Source of the DNA: Flammeovirgaceae bacterium
GTDB taxonomy: Bacteria > Bacteroidota > Bacteroidia > Cytophagales > Cyclobacteriaceae
Reading direction: 5' to 3'
Length of the DNA: 18,002 nt
Assembly: GCA_947457025.1 (NCBI GenBank)
Contig: CANGUI010000008.1
Location: forward strand, 1 to 18,002
Shown here: positions 5,614-13,619 of the stretch, in pieces
Layout of the letters: every line of letters starts with the position of its first letter
Position numbering within the stretch: the stretch's first letter is position 1
Notes under the pieces: model-generated
Databases searched by the model: none
Told to the model about the DNA's origin: nothing
Seen by the model: the letters and a program-made list of their open reading frames with translations, nothing else
Program-made: the position numbers and the translations under genes

Positions 5614-7807
5614 AGGGATTGAAACCGGGCTCGCGTACAAACGACATTCTTTTGTAAGACAGGGTGGTGATTTCTGGGTTGCCCTCCTCAATGCTGATAA
5701 ACTGATTGGGCGCCACGTTGGTAAATATTTGGCGGTGGTTGCTCCCGGCCCAGGTGATCTCCAGACGATCAATTTTTGTGGATCTGCCGATTCCAATTTG
5801 CGCCATCAACGGCGAAGCCCCAAAGCTACCGCCGGAGTTCATATCCCGATTGATCGTCCGCACTTTTCCTTCGTCTGTAACTGTGAGGGTGATTCGGCTG
5901 CCGATACCTGGCTTATTCGCCTTCACTCCTTCGAGCCGAATTCCGATCCAATTGTTTCCGCCCTGACCCGGGTTGAGATAAAACGAATTTTGAAAACTCT
6001 CACCTTTAAATGAACCCCCCACCTGAGCAAAAATATCGAGGTCACCATCGTAGTCCAGGTCGGCAAACGCTACGCCATGACCTTTCTGTAAGTGCCCCAC
6101 ACGACCGGCAGCTGTTACATCATAAAATTTTCCGCCCTCGTTTTTAAACAAGCGATTGGGAATAATGGATTTCGTATCCGGGTTGCCGGTGCCCAAGTAA
6201 AAATCCAGATAGCCATCATAATCGAAGTCACCAAAGTTCGAACCCATGGCGTTTACCACCCGGTTCAAGCCCACTTCCGCGGCAACGTTCGAAAACGTGC
6301 CGTCTCCATTGTTGCGGAACAATTTCATCTTTGACTCATCGCGCAGCGGCTGCTCCAGTTTCTCGGCAGCTTCATAAAATCCCAACGACTTCTCAAATTC
6401 GTAGCCACACAAAAAAATATCAAGCAGGCCATCGTTATTGAAATCCCAGAACCACGTTGGAAATGTTTTGCTCGTCACCTGGTCTAACCCGGCCGCCGCA
6501 GTAACATCTTCAAAGTGGAGGCGGCCGTTACGCATACCTCCATTTCGCAACAGATAGCACTTTCGGTTCATGGTTGAAATGAAAATATCCTGCCACCCAT
6601 CGTTATCGAAATCTCCCGACGTCACGCCCTTCACGTAATCCATAATACTTGCTCCGGATTCCTCCGCCAGATTCAAAAAGGTTCCGTCTTTTTGGTTGAT
6701 ATACAGCTCGCACGGGTAAAGATCCTGAGTGGTTTCGTTTCCAATAAAAACGTCGAGCCAGCCATCGTGCTTGAAATCATTCCAAGTGCCTGTTTGCGTT
6801 GTAAAAAAGGGTGTCAACCTGGCTTCAAAGGTAACATCGGTAAAGGTGCCGTCGCCATTGTTTCGCAGCAACGAGTTGGGTTGCCGCCCGTAGCGTGCCA
6901 TCCACCCACCTCGCAGCACAAAAATATCCAGCAGCCCGTCGTTGTTGTAATCGGTTTGCATCAGGTTCAATCCACCGGTTAATATACCGAGCTTGGAATT
7001 TTCGGATGCATTTTCGAACGTGCCATCGCCTTTATTCAACCAGAATTTCATCGGCTCATCCAGGCCCCAGGCGGATGTAACCACATCCAGCGTTCCATCC
7101 TGATTGAAATCCTCAACGATTACGCCGCCCGACATATCGCGAATAGTTAAGCCCAATGCCCCTGAAACCTCCTGAAACGGATTTACTTGTCGTTCACTGG
7201 CGGCATCTAATCCGGGCAATAAAAATTTTGCCGGTACGCGTTCGGGGTAGCCTCCCAACGTCATGTACGCAATGTTCAGCAACCAGCGGCCTTCTAAATC
7301 ATTCAAATCCGGCTCTACCGCGGCCTCCAGATGGCGCACTGCAAGCTGCGAGCCAGAAGCTTCTGCGTGAATACCCGCACCCGCAATGGGGAAGATGCAC
7401 GACTCCGCGGTTTTGTTGCTAACACAATTCACCTGCTCACCTAAGCGGAGGTAGGCCACGCCCAAATACAGGTTCACCATCCGGTACGCCTCTTTCTCTT
7501 GTGGATTCATGCGTCGTAACAATTCCTTATAGATTTCAATCGCCTGCTCGACTTCACCGGTTTGCAGCAAAAAGTAGGCTCTGAAATAAGAGTTCCTGAT
7601 TCTTTGTTGTTCGGAGGTTGCCGTTAAGGCCAGGGAATCATAATAGCGGACCTTGGCATCAGGAGCAAAAAAATTATCCGCAACCTGATTTCGCTGGTGA
7701 ATCTGATTCAGCACCTCCGCCATCCGCCGGTTGGAGGCCGTTCGGGAGCAGCCCGCTACAATTACTGCCAGTAGGAACAGCTCGAAAAAAAATCGCAGTC
7801 GAATCAT
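5612..7807 (-). CDS. Lipoprotein with FG-GAP/VCBS repeats and C-terminal ASPIC/UnbV domain (CRTAC1-like)
   Basis: The start is set at the Met that gives a classical lipoprotein signal: MIRLRFFFELFLLAVIVAGC, with the lipobox Cys at residue 20. An ATG 60 nt further upstream would bury this signal. The protein is then 731 aa. After the lipid anchor comes a helical, TPR-like region (about 25-200). It is followed by at least seven FG-GAP/VCBS calcium-binding-type motifs of the form DxxxDGxxD, such as DFNQDGTLD, DYNNDGLLD, DFDNDGWQD and DFDYDGYLD, which should form a beta-propeller. The ASPIC/UnbV domain follows at about 635-707 (PGIGSRITLTV, INRDMNSGGSFGASP, IDRLEITWAG). Such proteins sit outside the inner membrane; their role is poorly known. 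It is separated from the hyp operon by a terminator and 350 nt, so no functional link to hydrogenase is claimed. Confidence 0.85.
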   Translation of the reverse strand: MIRLRFFFELFLLAVIVAGCSRTASNRRMAEVLNQIHQRNQVADNFFAPDAKVRYYDSLALTATSEQQRIRNSYFRAYFLLQTGEVEQAIEIYKELLRRMNPQEKEAYRMVNLYLGVAYLRLGEQVNCVSNKTAESCIFPIAGAGIHAEASGSQLAVRHLEAAVEPDLNDLEGRWLLNIAYMTLGGYPERVPAKFLLPGLDAASERQVNPFQEVSGALGLTIRDMSGGVIVEDFNQDGTLDVVTSAWGLDEPMKFWLNKGDGTFENASENSKLGILTGGLNLMQTDYNNDGLLDIFVLRGGWMARYGRQPNSLLRNNGDGTFTDVTFEARLTPFFTTQTGTWNDFKHDGWLDVFIGNETTQDLYPCELYINQKDGTFLNLAEESGASIMDYVKGVTSGDFDNDGWQDIFISTMNRKCYLLRNGGMRNGRLHFEDVTAAAGLDQVTSKTFPTWFWDFNNDGLLDIFLCGYEFEKSLGFYEAAEKLEQPLRDESKMKLFRNNGDGTFSNVAAEVGLNRVVNAMGSNFGDFDYDGYLDFYLGTGNPDTKSIIPNRLFKNEGGKFYDVTAAGRVGHLQKGHGVAFADLDYDGDLDIFAQVGGSFKGESFQNSFYLNPGQGGNNWIGIRLEGVKANKPGIGSRITLTVTDEGKVRTINRDMNSGGSFGASPLMAQIGIGRSTKIDRLEITWAGSNHRQIFTNVAPNQFISIEEGNPEITTLSYKRMSFVREPGFNP

Positions 7808-7880
7808 GCGATAAAGATGCGGGCTTTTGGCAACTTTGACAAACCTCCCGTTACCAATCCTATTCAACAGCTTACACGTG

Positions 7881-7938
7881 GCGGGCTAAGTCGTAGATCT
7901 GCTTCTGGTCGGCTGTCGGGCTGTACGCTTTAGCCCGC
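7881..7938. repeat. GC-rich palindromic cluster, candidate REP-like element
   Basis: GCGGGCTAA (7881-7889) and TTAGCCCGC (7930-7938) are perfect 9-bp complements 40 nt apart. Within the span, CGGGCT (7917-7922) can instead pair with AGCCCG (7932-7937) across a 9-nt loop, so alternative hairpins are possible. It lies about 310 nt from the RAYT transposase remnant. RAYT proteins in other bacteria act on REP palindromes, but only one element is visible here. Confidence 0.4.
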
Positions 7939-8160
7939 ATTTCAACATGTGAGTGCAGCGCATGTCTAACGACAGGTCTCCAGGTATTTTCTGTCGCGGA
8001 TCATCTCCCGAATCGAGGATTGCATGAGAAAATCGAAACCTATTTCTACTTTGTAAAATATCGGATTTTAGCGAATTAGGTTTTGTTTTTGGTGTCGATT
8101 CGTTGGATCATGGCCTCACGTTTGTTTTGTAGAAATTGGAGAGCTCGTATGACTTCGGCC

Positions 8161-8184
8161 CTTGATTTTTATGTTCAAATCAAG
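8161..8184. repeat. Short AT-rich hairpin
   Basis: CTTGATTT (8161-8168) and AAATCAAG (8177-8184) are perfect 8-bp complements around an 8-nt loop. The hairpin lies about 70 nt beyond the C-terminal end of the transposase remnant on the minus strand, so it could be an element end or an old terminator. Confidence 0.4.
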
Positions 8185-8189
8185 CCCGT

Positions 8190-8203
8190 AAAAATATATT
8201 TTT
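8190..8203. repeat. 14-bp perfect palindrome
   Basis: AAAAATATATTTTT reads the same on both strands without a spacer. It is next to the 8161-8184 hairpin. In AT-rich DNA such a palindrome can arise by chance. Confidence 0.35.
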
Positions 8204-8251
8204 TCAGGCTGCTCCTTGGTAGTTATTCACATATTCCCCCTTTGGTGCAAG

Positions 8252-8822
8252 CTAGGTGCTGGTGCCACTTTCTAAAACAATAAAATATAGTGCTATCAAG
8301 CCTTTCTTATCCCAAAAAACTCTTGCACTGCCGTAAAGATAATCTTATTCCTTTTCGACAAAACCAGATTCAACCCGGTTCCCAAATGTAATTCGGGTTC
8401 TGCAAAACCATATCCCGGTTTAAAATCTCGATTGGCTTATTGTGCTGTTGCCACCGTTGCCATTCATTATCATGACGGGTTTGTGTACCAGCTTTTTCCA
8501 TCATGAAAGTCACCCATTCTCTACGGCTCTCCTCAGGATGATCCAAAATTGCTTTTCGAAGCATCCGTGATATATCACTCTTCATCTCTCCGATAATCGT
8601 ATCCAACGGGCGGCCCTTGCTCTCAACAATCATTTCCACATGGCTTGTCATGATGCACCAACCTTATTTTTCCATATCCTTTTCTTGCTGCCTGGACCGC
8701 CAACTTTCCAGCATTCGCTTCTTATACTCGTTCCTTATGAACATGTCTATACAATAAACAACTGCAAAACTGATCAAGTAAAGCTTGGTACTATCACTAA
8801 ATTTATATCTCGGCTTGTGCCT
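8252..8822 (-). pseudogene. Decayed REP-associated tyrosine transposase (RAYT, IS200-like Y1 family)
   Basis: Joining frames on the minus strand gives a nearly full-length RAYT of about 190 codons. The N-terminal segment RYKFSDSTKLYLISFAVV (codons starting at 8810) leads into IDMFIRNEYKK, and the central part contains GWCIMTSHVEMIVE. Then come the conserved EESRREWV, WQQHNKPIE and NYIW segments, and after a frame change SGFVEKE and DYLYGSARVFWDKKGLI. The lesions are an in-frame TAA at 8664-8666; a Glu in place of the second His of the HUH motif (HVE for HVH); and a one-base insertion in the CCGGG run near 8374-8378, with about one codon lost beside it. A second TAA lies at 8345-8347. No start codon remains; AGG at 8820-8822 may be a mutated ATG. 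The catalytic Tyr of the YIxNP motif is still encoded. The longest surviving piece is the open frame 8651-8370. The enzyme would cut and rejoin single-stranded REP DNA; this copy cannot work. The family call rests on remembered motifs. Confidence 0.8.
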
Positions 8823-9070
8823 AAAACTAAAAAAGTAGTAACCTACTTCAGGGCAAGAAAATGCTTACGTAAAAAAATGGCACAAGGGTAGCACTTGCGC
8901 CTGAATGGGGGCATGACCGTATTGAGCCTTTACTATTCCCTCCACAGTGACCACCGAAAAATGGAGGAAATCGCTCGTTGGGATAAAATATACAGCTTCA
9001 TCATGTACCTCTGGTTCGTTTTTTTATAACCGGAAAAAGTTCCTGCGAAAGCATTTACTTTGCACACACG

Positions 9071-9886
9071 ATGAGCCTGCAGATCGCCTCACTCAACTCG
9101 GGTAGTAACGGTAATTGCTACTACGTCGGCAATAGCCACGAAGCGGTCTTAATCGATGCCGGGATTTCCTGCCGTGAAATTGAAAAACGCATGCTGCGGC
9201 TGGGCTTATCGGTAAAGAAAGTAAAGGCCGTCTTCATCACGCACGAGCACAACGATCACATCATTGGCTTGCACCGCCTCGTTAAGCGGCACCCGATGCC
9301 CGTCTACATCACGCACGCCACCCGGCGCCATACGCTTCTCACGTGGACCGCAGGATTGGGTCTTCATTTCGAAGCCCACGTTCCGATCACCATTGGGGCC
9401 CTCCGCGTTACGCCCGTGCCGAAATTTCACGATGCCCACGATCCGCACAGTTTCGTTGTGGAGCACAACGGAACCCGCGTAGGTATCTTTACGGATGTCG
9501 GGCGCGTCTGCCACAATCTGATCACGACCTTCAAAAGCTGCCATGCCGCCATCCTCGAAGCCAACTACGACGGGCAGCTGCTGGAAACGGGCAGCTATCC
9601 CGCGCATTTGAAAGAGCGCATTCGCGGCGGGTTCGGACACCTCTCCAACCACGAGGCGTTACAGCTCTTTCTCGAACACCGGCCATCTTTTATGTCGCAT
9701 TTGTTACTGGCCCACCTGTCCGACAACAACAACCGGCCCGAATTGGTGGAAGAGCTGTTCTCCCGCGTGGCGGGCGAAACACAGATCAGCATTGCCTCCC
9801 GCTACCAAGAGAGTGCACTTGTAGAAATTGCCGGATCACAACAACCTGCACAGCCACGGCTGGTGCAACTGTCACTTTTTGCCTGA
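9071..9886 (+). CDS. MBL-fold metallo-hydrolase, WalJ/YycJ type
   Basis: The 271-aa protein has the metallo-beta-lactamase fold with the two-metal motif THEHNDH (His58, His60, Asp62, His63). Further ligand candidates lie in KFHDAHDPHSF and IFTDVGR. The N-terminus LNSGSNGNCYYVG and LIDAGIS is typical of the YycJ/WalJ branch, of which a Bacillus member has been described as a 5'-3' exonuclease linked to mismatch repair. A nuclease role here is inference from the family. The start ATG is preceded by TTTACTTTGC (9053-9062), which resembles a -7 box and would give a very short leader. It is a single-gene unit: upstream lies the transposase remnant and downstream 211 nt without a gene. The C-terminal 25 residues look variable. 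Confidence 0.85.
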   Translation: MSLQIASLNSGSNGNCYYVGNSHEAVLIDAGISCREIEKRMLRLGLSVKKVKAVFITHEHNDHIIGLHRLVKRHPMPVYITHATRRHTLLTWTAGLGLHFEAHVPITIGALRVTPVPKFHDAHDPHSFVVEHNGTRVGIFTDVGRVCHNLITTFKSCHAAILEANYDGQLLETGSYPAHLKERIRGGFGHLSNHEALQLFLEHRPSFMSHLLLAHLSDNNNRPELVEELFSRVAGETQISIASRYQESALVEIAGSQQPAQPRLVQLSLFA

Positions 9887-10097
9887 CGGAAAGCAACCGG
9901 GTAAACATGCTGGTGAAGATCAGCCAGACAGGTACAACGCCTGCCCGCCAACGAGGTACGCTTAAGAGCTACCGGTAGAGGTACAATTGTACAGCAACCG
10001 CTCCGGTACAGAAAAACAAGGGTGCATCTGAAATGTCTGGCTTGCGCTCAGGCCGGCTTCGGCCGGATCAGAACTTCACTTCGGGAGCCTTCTCTGC
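9887..10097. other. Convergent intergenic region with palindromes
   Basis: No gene is seen. GGTAC occurs four times between 9930 and 10010, one of them within the perfect 12-bp palindrome GTACAATTGTAC (9981-9992). A GC-rich hairpin with a TTCG loop lies at 10053-10066. The region separates the convergent walJ-like and lemA genes. Confidence 0.5.
10053..10066. terminator. GC-rich TTCG-loop hairpin between convergent genes
   Basis: CCGGC-TTCG-GCCGG is a 5-bp stem closing a cUUCGg tetraloop on the plus strand, an exceptionally stable RNA loop. There is no T tract on either side. It could stop or protect the transcript of either convergent gene. Confidence 0.35.
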
Positions 10098-10652
10098 TCA
10101 TTCCTGTGCTTCAAAGAAACCTTTCGCCTGGAAACCGGCCATGCCGGCAATCAGATTACCGGGGAAACGCTTGATGGATGAGTTGAATTCACGCACCGTT
10201 TCGTTGAACCGGTTGCGCGCCACATTGATGCGGTTTTCCGTACCTTCAAGCTGCGCCTGGAGGTCGAGAAAGTTTTGGTTAGCCTTCAGGTCCGGATAAT
10301 TTTCGGCCACGACCAGCAATCGGCCTAAAGCCGAACTGACCCCGGACTGCGCTGCTTGAAATTCCTGCAGCTTTTCGGGCGTCAGGTTAGACGGGTCAAC
10401 TTTAACCTGCGTGGCGCTGGCGCGGGCCTCGATCACTCGCGTTAGTGTTTCCTGTTCAAAATTGGCGTAGCCCTTCACTGTGTTCACCAGGTTCGGAATC
10501 AGATCCATCCGGCGCTGGTAGGCCGATTCTACATTCGCCCACGCTTCGTTGGCTACCTGATCTTTGCTGACCATGCCGTTGAAGGCGTTAATGCCCCAGA
10601 GCACCAGAACACCAAGGATGATCCAGGGCAAATATTTCTTCACGTTTTCCAT
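10098..10652 (-). CDS. lemA: LemA family membrane protein
   Basis: The 184-aa protein has one N-terminal transmembrane helix (about residues 7-23, YLPWIILGVLVLWGINAF). A long helical domain follows with the family pattern NEAWANVESAYQRRMDLIPN, then VKGYANFEQETL and RVIEARASA. LENRI-like and FNETVREFNSSIKRFPGN segments lie near the end. The length is typical. LemA proteins are widespread, of uncertain function, and often sit beside TPM-domain or protease genes; no such partner is adjacent here. It is transcribed alone, diverging from a small lipoprotein gene through a 77-nt gap that holds both promoters. Confidence 0.93.
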   Translation of the reverse strand: MENVKKYLPWIILGVLVLWGINAFNGMVSKDQVANEAWANVESAYQRRMDLIPNLVNTVKGYANFEQETLTRVIEARASATQVKVDPSNLTPEKLQEFQAAQSGVSSALGRLLVVAENYPDLKANQNFLDLQAQLEGTENRINVARNRFNETVREFNSSIKRFPGNLIAGMAGFQAKGFFEAQE

Positions 10653-10671
10653 AGTTCGTTATTTGTGGCCG

Positions 10672-10702
10672 CGAAGTTACGGGGAAGGAACAGAATCAAC
10701 AA
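10672..10702 (-). promoter_or_regulatory. Candidate lemA promoter
   Basis: On the minus strand TAACTTCG (10679-10672) matches TAnnTTTG at all but one fixed position. GTTGTTG lies upstream, giving a TTG with a 20-nt (10702-10700) or 17-nt (10699-10697) spacer. The leader would be about 15 nt long. Confidence 0.45.
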
Positions 10703-10707
10703 CTTTG
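10677..10707 (+). promoter_or_regulatory. Candidate promoter of the small lipoprotein gene, interleaved with the lemA promoter
   Basis: CAACTTTG (10700-10707) differs from TAnnTTTG only at the first base. A TTA triplet (10677-10679) lies 20 nt upstream. The -33 and -7 positions coincide with the -7 and -33 positions of the opposing lemA promoter. Confidence 0.4.
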
Positions 10708-10729
10708 CCAATCAGCGGTTTAATCATGT

Positions 10730-11269
10730 ATGAGATACTGGATTTTGTGTGCGTTCCTGCTATTTGCGGGCTGCAAAATTGATCAGAGCCGCCCGATTCA
10801 GAAAGACCGCTTGCGTTTTGCGGTAGCTGACGATGCTGAGTTGTTTTTCAAAAACGTGCGCCAGATCTATTACGATGTGCAGACACTTCCCGCAGCCAAT
10901 ACCATTGTGTACCGCCACCCCGACCGCATGCCCGATGATGCACAACCCACGCTATGGCCCGCCATTGTTTTAAGCCCGATCGAAGATGAAGCAAAAATAC
11001 TGATCGAACATAACGAGGTTTTAGAGAACGAGGCGACGCTGCGGATAGCCATCACGATTCAAAAACAAACCAAAGATGTCGTGCTGACTGCCCGCGGCCG
11101 AGATCAAATGCTGGAGTTCGCCACCACGATTTACGAGGGCATACAGCAAAACGCCATTTTTGCTGTCTATGTGGGGGGCGAGCCGATACCCTGGCTCGCC
11201 AACGAAGAACAGCGGCAGGCGTTTCGTATTGCCATGGCCGATTTTTATCGGTTAACCGGTGCGTTATGA
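10730..11269 (+). CDS. Putative lipoprotein of unknown function
   Basis: I do not recognise the family. The 179-aa protein begins with a lipoprotein signal, MRYWILCAFLLFAGC, whose Cys15 follows an FAG lipobox, so the mature protein should be lipid-anchored. The rest (about 160 aa) is mixed alpha/beta with no metal-site or catalytic motif. A VLSPIEDEAKILIEHNEV segment suggests beta strands, and a helical end (EEQRQAFRIAMADFYRLTGAL) closes it. No cysteine follows the anchor. It diverges from lemA and converges on the first M1 peptidase gene, so its neighbours give little hint. A second ATG 4 nt upstream is in another frame and leads nowhere. Confidence 0.8.
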   Translation: MRYWILCAFLLFAGCKIDQSRPIQKDRLRFAVADDAELFFKNVRQIYYDVQTLPAANTIVYRHPDRMPDDAQPTLWPAIVLSPIEDEAKILIEHNEVLENEATLRIAITIQKQTKDVVLTARGRDQMLEFATTIYEGIQQNAIFAVYVGGEPIPWLANEEQRQAFRIAMADFYRLTGAL

Positions 11270-11339
11270 AGAAGATCAGTTAGCACCCCTTCTTGGTTTG
11301 CAAGCTCGACATTACCGGTAAACCCGCCGGCAGCCCACC

Positions 11340-13556
11340 TTAATTTTTCTTCTTCTGATCGAATTTATCGTCCGTCTTTTTCGGAAACACGTTGTTGTTC
11401 ATTTCAATGTCTGCCGTCTCGCTATTCGGATCGATTACCACGTTAACAACTTCTTTCTCTTTGATAAAAGCTTTTTTCACTTCCTGTTCGTTGGTGCGCC
11501 AGATTTCGGCCGGCAGGCGCTCAATTTCTTTTGAGCCATCCTTGAATGTCCACTCGATAATCACGGGCGAGGGGAGACCACCTTTATTTTTCAAGGTGAG
11601 CTCGTAGATGTTCTTGCTTTCCAGTTTCGCTCGGATGTCATTGTCGTTAATGCGGTTCTTAAACTCACCATAAAAGTTGTCGGGCGTATTGGTCACGGTA
11701 AACTCCTGCGGACCGTTCGAGAAATCAACGGCCTTACCGTTCTTCTTTGTTGCCAGATCACCGGCCTGCGCTTTCACATTCTTCTTTTCCGGATCAATCA
11801 CGGGTTGCTTCACCCGGTACCATTTTACTTCATCGAGTTCCACATCCACATTGTCGGTGGTGTAAAACCAGCCGCGCCAGAACCAATCGAGATCGACCGC
11901 AGATGCATCTTCCATCGTGCGGAAGAAGTCGGCCGGCCGGGGGTGTTTAAAGGCCCAGCGCTGAGCATATTCCCGGAACGCCTTATCGAACAACTCAGGG
12001 CCCATGACCGTTTCGCGCAGCAGCGTTAGTGCCGCAGCGGGTTTGGTATAGCCGTTCGGCCCGTGATAGCGCGACTGGTTATCAGCTGATGCCATGATGG
12101 GGCGCATCATGGTTTTGTCGCCGCGCATGAAATAGGCAATGCCCGCAGGTGATGCGTCGGTCACATCAAAACCTTCGTAGCGCGTACGGATGGTTTCGCG
12201 CTCCAGAAACGTGTTGAGGCCTTCATCCATCCAGGTCCACTGGCGTTCATCATTGTTTACGATCATCGGAAAGAAATTATGACCTACTTCGTGTACGATG
12301 ACGCCCACCATTCCTTCGAGCAACCGCTGTGAATAACTGCCATCGGCTTTGGGGCGGCCATAGTTAAAGCAGATCATCGGATATTCCATCCCCTGGTTGG
12401 CGGTGTGCACGGAGTAGGCTGTCGGGTAGGGGTAATCGAATGTACGGGATGAATACACTTCCAGTGTATTTTTAATTGCACGGGTTGATTCCTTGCTCCA
12501 AAGGGGATTGCCCTCTTTCGGATACAGGGATTGCGCGAGGGGCGTTTTGTCGCCTGCCTTCACTGCCATCGCATCCCAGATAAATTTCCGGGAACTTGTC
12601 CAGGCAAAATCGCGTACGTTTTCGGCATAGAATTCCCAAGTGCTTTTCCGCGAACTGCGTTCCTTTTCTTTTTTGCGGGCTTCCTCTTCCGTGACAATGA
12701 ACACCGGCTGATCAAAAGTTTTACGGGCTTTCTCAAAGCGCTCGATTTGTTCCTTTGTGAGGACCTCTTTCGGGTTTTGCAGCCAGCCGCTGGCGCCTAC
12801 AATGTGGTCGGACGGAACGGTGATGCGTACGCGGTAATTACCAAAGACCAGTGCAAACTCGCCCGTGCCGAGGAACTGCTTGTTTTGCCAGCCCTCGTAG
12901 TCATCAAAAACGCACATACGCGGAAACCACTGACACATCGTGTAGAGGTAGTTGCCGTCTTCCGGGAAAAACTCGTAGCCGCCACGCTCGTTGAATTTCA
13001 TGCGGTCGTATTCCGTGTAGGTCCAGTCGATCGAGAATATGAATTTCTCATTTGGTTTAAGCGGTACGGGTAGATCGATTCGCATCATGGTATTGTTGAT
13101 GATGTACGGAAGCACTTTTCCTGTTGCGTCTTTCACATTGAGAATATTGTATCCCCCCTCATAGTCGTAGGCTTTCGCCGCACCCGCGATATACAGAGCA
13201 GGGATGGAATCCATCATCCGGCTGGAGCTGGTGATTTTGCTCATGCTGTTTTTGGCCAGGATATTCTGGTCGAGCTGGAGCCAAAGAAAGGTAAGCGCCT
13301 CCGGGGCATTGTTGTAGTAGGTGATCGTTTCGGAAGCGGTGATGACCTGGTTTTGGTCGTTCAGTTCTACGTTGATCACATAGTCGGCACGATTTTGCCA
13401 ATAGCTGGGGCCGGGTGCACCGGAAGAAGAACGATAGCTGTTTGGTGTGGGGAGCGTCTGCTCAAGCTGCTCAAATTTACCTTTCCAGCCGGTTTGCGTT
13501 TGGGCGACGGCAAGAACAGGGACGAGGAAGAGAAAGTTAATCAGTTTTCGATTCAT
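11340..13556 (-). CDS. Secreted M1 family metallopeptidase (paralogue A)
   Basis: The 738-aa protein has a signal peptide (MNRKLINFLFLVPVLAVAQ), an N-terminal beta domain typical of gluzincin aminopeptidases, and the zinc motif HEVGH (residues 422-426). The third ligand Glu445 lies 18 residues later in WTWMDEGLN. A Tyr in NGYTKPAAAL is a good candidate for the transition-state tyrosine. The usual exopeptidase motif GxMEN is replaced by GMEYP, so the N-terminus-binding arrangement may differ from classical aminopeptidase N. The C-terminus is Lys-rich (KTDDKFDQKKKN) and has no type IX secretion domain. The Gln after the signal peptide suggests export to the periplasm or beyond. It is a tandem paralogue of the gene at 13668-15887, about 110 nt downstream of it. 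A convergent lipoprotein gene ends 70 nt away without a clear terminator between them. The substrate is unknown. Confidence 0.9.
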   Translation of the reverse strand: MNRKLINFLFLVPVLAVAQTQTGWKGKFEQLEQTLPTPNSYRSSSGAPGPSYWQNRADYVINVELNDQNQVITASETITYYNNAPEALTFLWLQLDQNILAKNSMSKITSSSRMMDSIPALYIAGAAKAYDYEGGYNILNVKDATGKVLPYIINNTMMRIDLPVPLKPNEKFIFSIDWTYTEYDRMKFNERGGYEFFPEDGNYLYTMCQWFPRMCVFDDYEGWQNKQFLGTGEFALVFGNYRVRITVPSDHIVGASGWLQNPKEVLTKEQIERFEKARKTFDQPVFIVTEEEARKKEKERSSRKSTWEFYAENVRDFAWTSSRKFIWDAMAVKAGDKTPLAQSLYPKEGNPLWSKESTRAIKNTLEVYSSRTFDYPYPTAYSVHTANQGMEYPMICFNYGRPKADGSYSQRLLEGMVGVIVHEVGHNFFPMIVNNDERQWTWMDEGLNTFLERETIRTRYEGFDVTDASPAGIAYFMRGDKTMMRPIMASADNQSRYHGPNGYTKPAAALTLLRETVMGPELFDKAFREYAQRWAFKHPRPADFFRTMEDASAVDLDWFWRGWFYTTDNVDVELDEVKWYRVKQPVIDPEKKNVKAQAGDLATKKNGKAVDFSNGPQEFTVTNTPDNFYGEFKNRINDNDIRAKLESKNIYELTLKNKGGLPSPVIIEWTFKDGSKEIERLPAEIWRTNEQEVKKAFIKEKEVVNVVIDPNSETADIEMNNNVFPKKTDDKFDQKKKN

Positions 13557-13619
13557 GGTGTTATATCTTTAGTTTTCGCTGCGCAATTTGGAAACAAAAA
13601 CCGCAGGTTTATTCCGGGA

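Larger units (their letters stand above)
7808..8251. other. Intergenic region with palindromes between the ASPIC gene and the transposase remnant
   Basis: No protein-coding gene is supported in these 444 nt. The stretch holds the palindromes described separately at 7881-7938, 8161-8184 and 8190-8203. The 8050-8220 part is visibly more AT-rich than the neighbouring genes. The upstream signals of the ASPIC lipoprotein gene should lie at its low-coordinate end, but no clear TAnnTTTG box was found there. Confidence 0.6.

Noticed and set aside
5611..5625. GTTAGGGATTGAAAC looks like the end of a CRISPR repeat
   Set aside because: It occurs once, has no spacer array, and is the 3' end of the ASPIC lipoprotein gene read on the opposite strand. 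A loosely similar CTTTAGCTTTGAAAC near 5497-5511 is not the same sequence.
8083..8283. 66-codon plus-strand frame in the gene-poor region
   Set aside because: Composition is arbitrary, there is no promoter, and it overlaps the hairpins and the C-terminal end of the transposase remnant.
8640..8891. 83-codon plus-strand frame upstream of the walJ-like gene
   Set aside because: It is antisense to the N-terminal half of the RAYT remnant, which has recognisable family motifs.
8823..9070. Gap upstream of the walJ-like gene searched for a further transposase N-terminus or another gene
   Set aside because: No recognisable coding sequence continues beyond about 8822. Only a weak -7-like TTTACTTTGC just before the walJ-like gene was noted.
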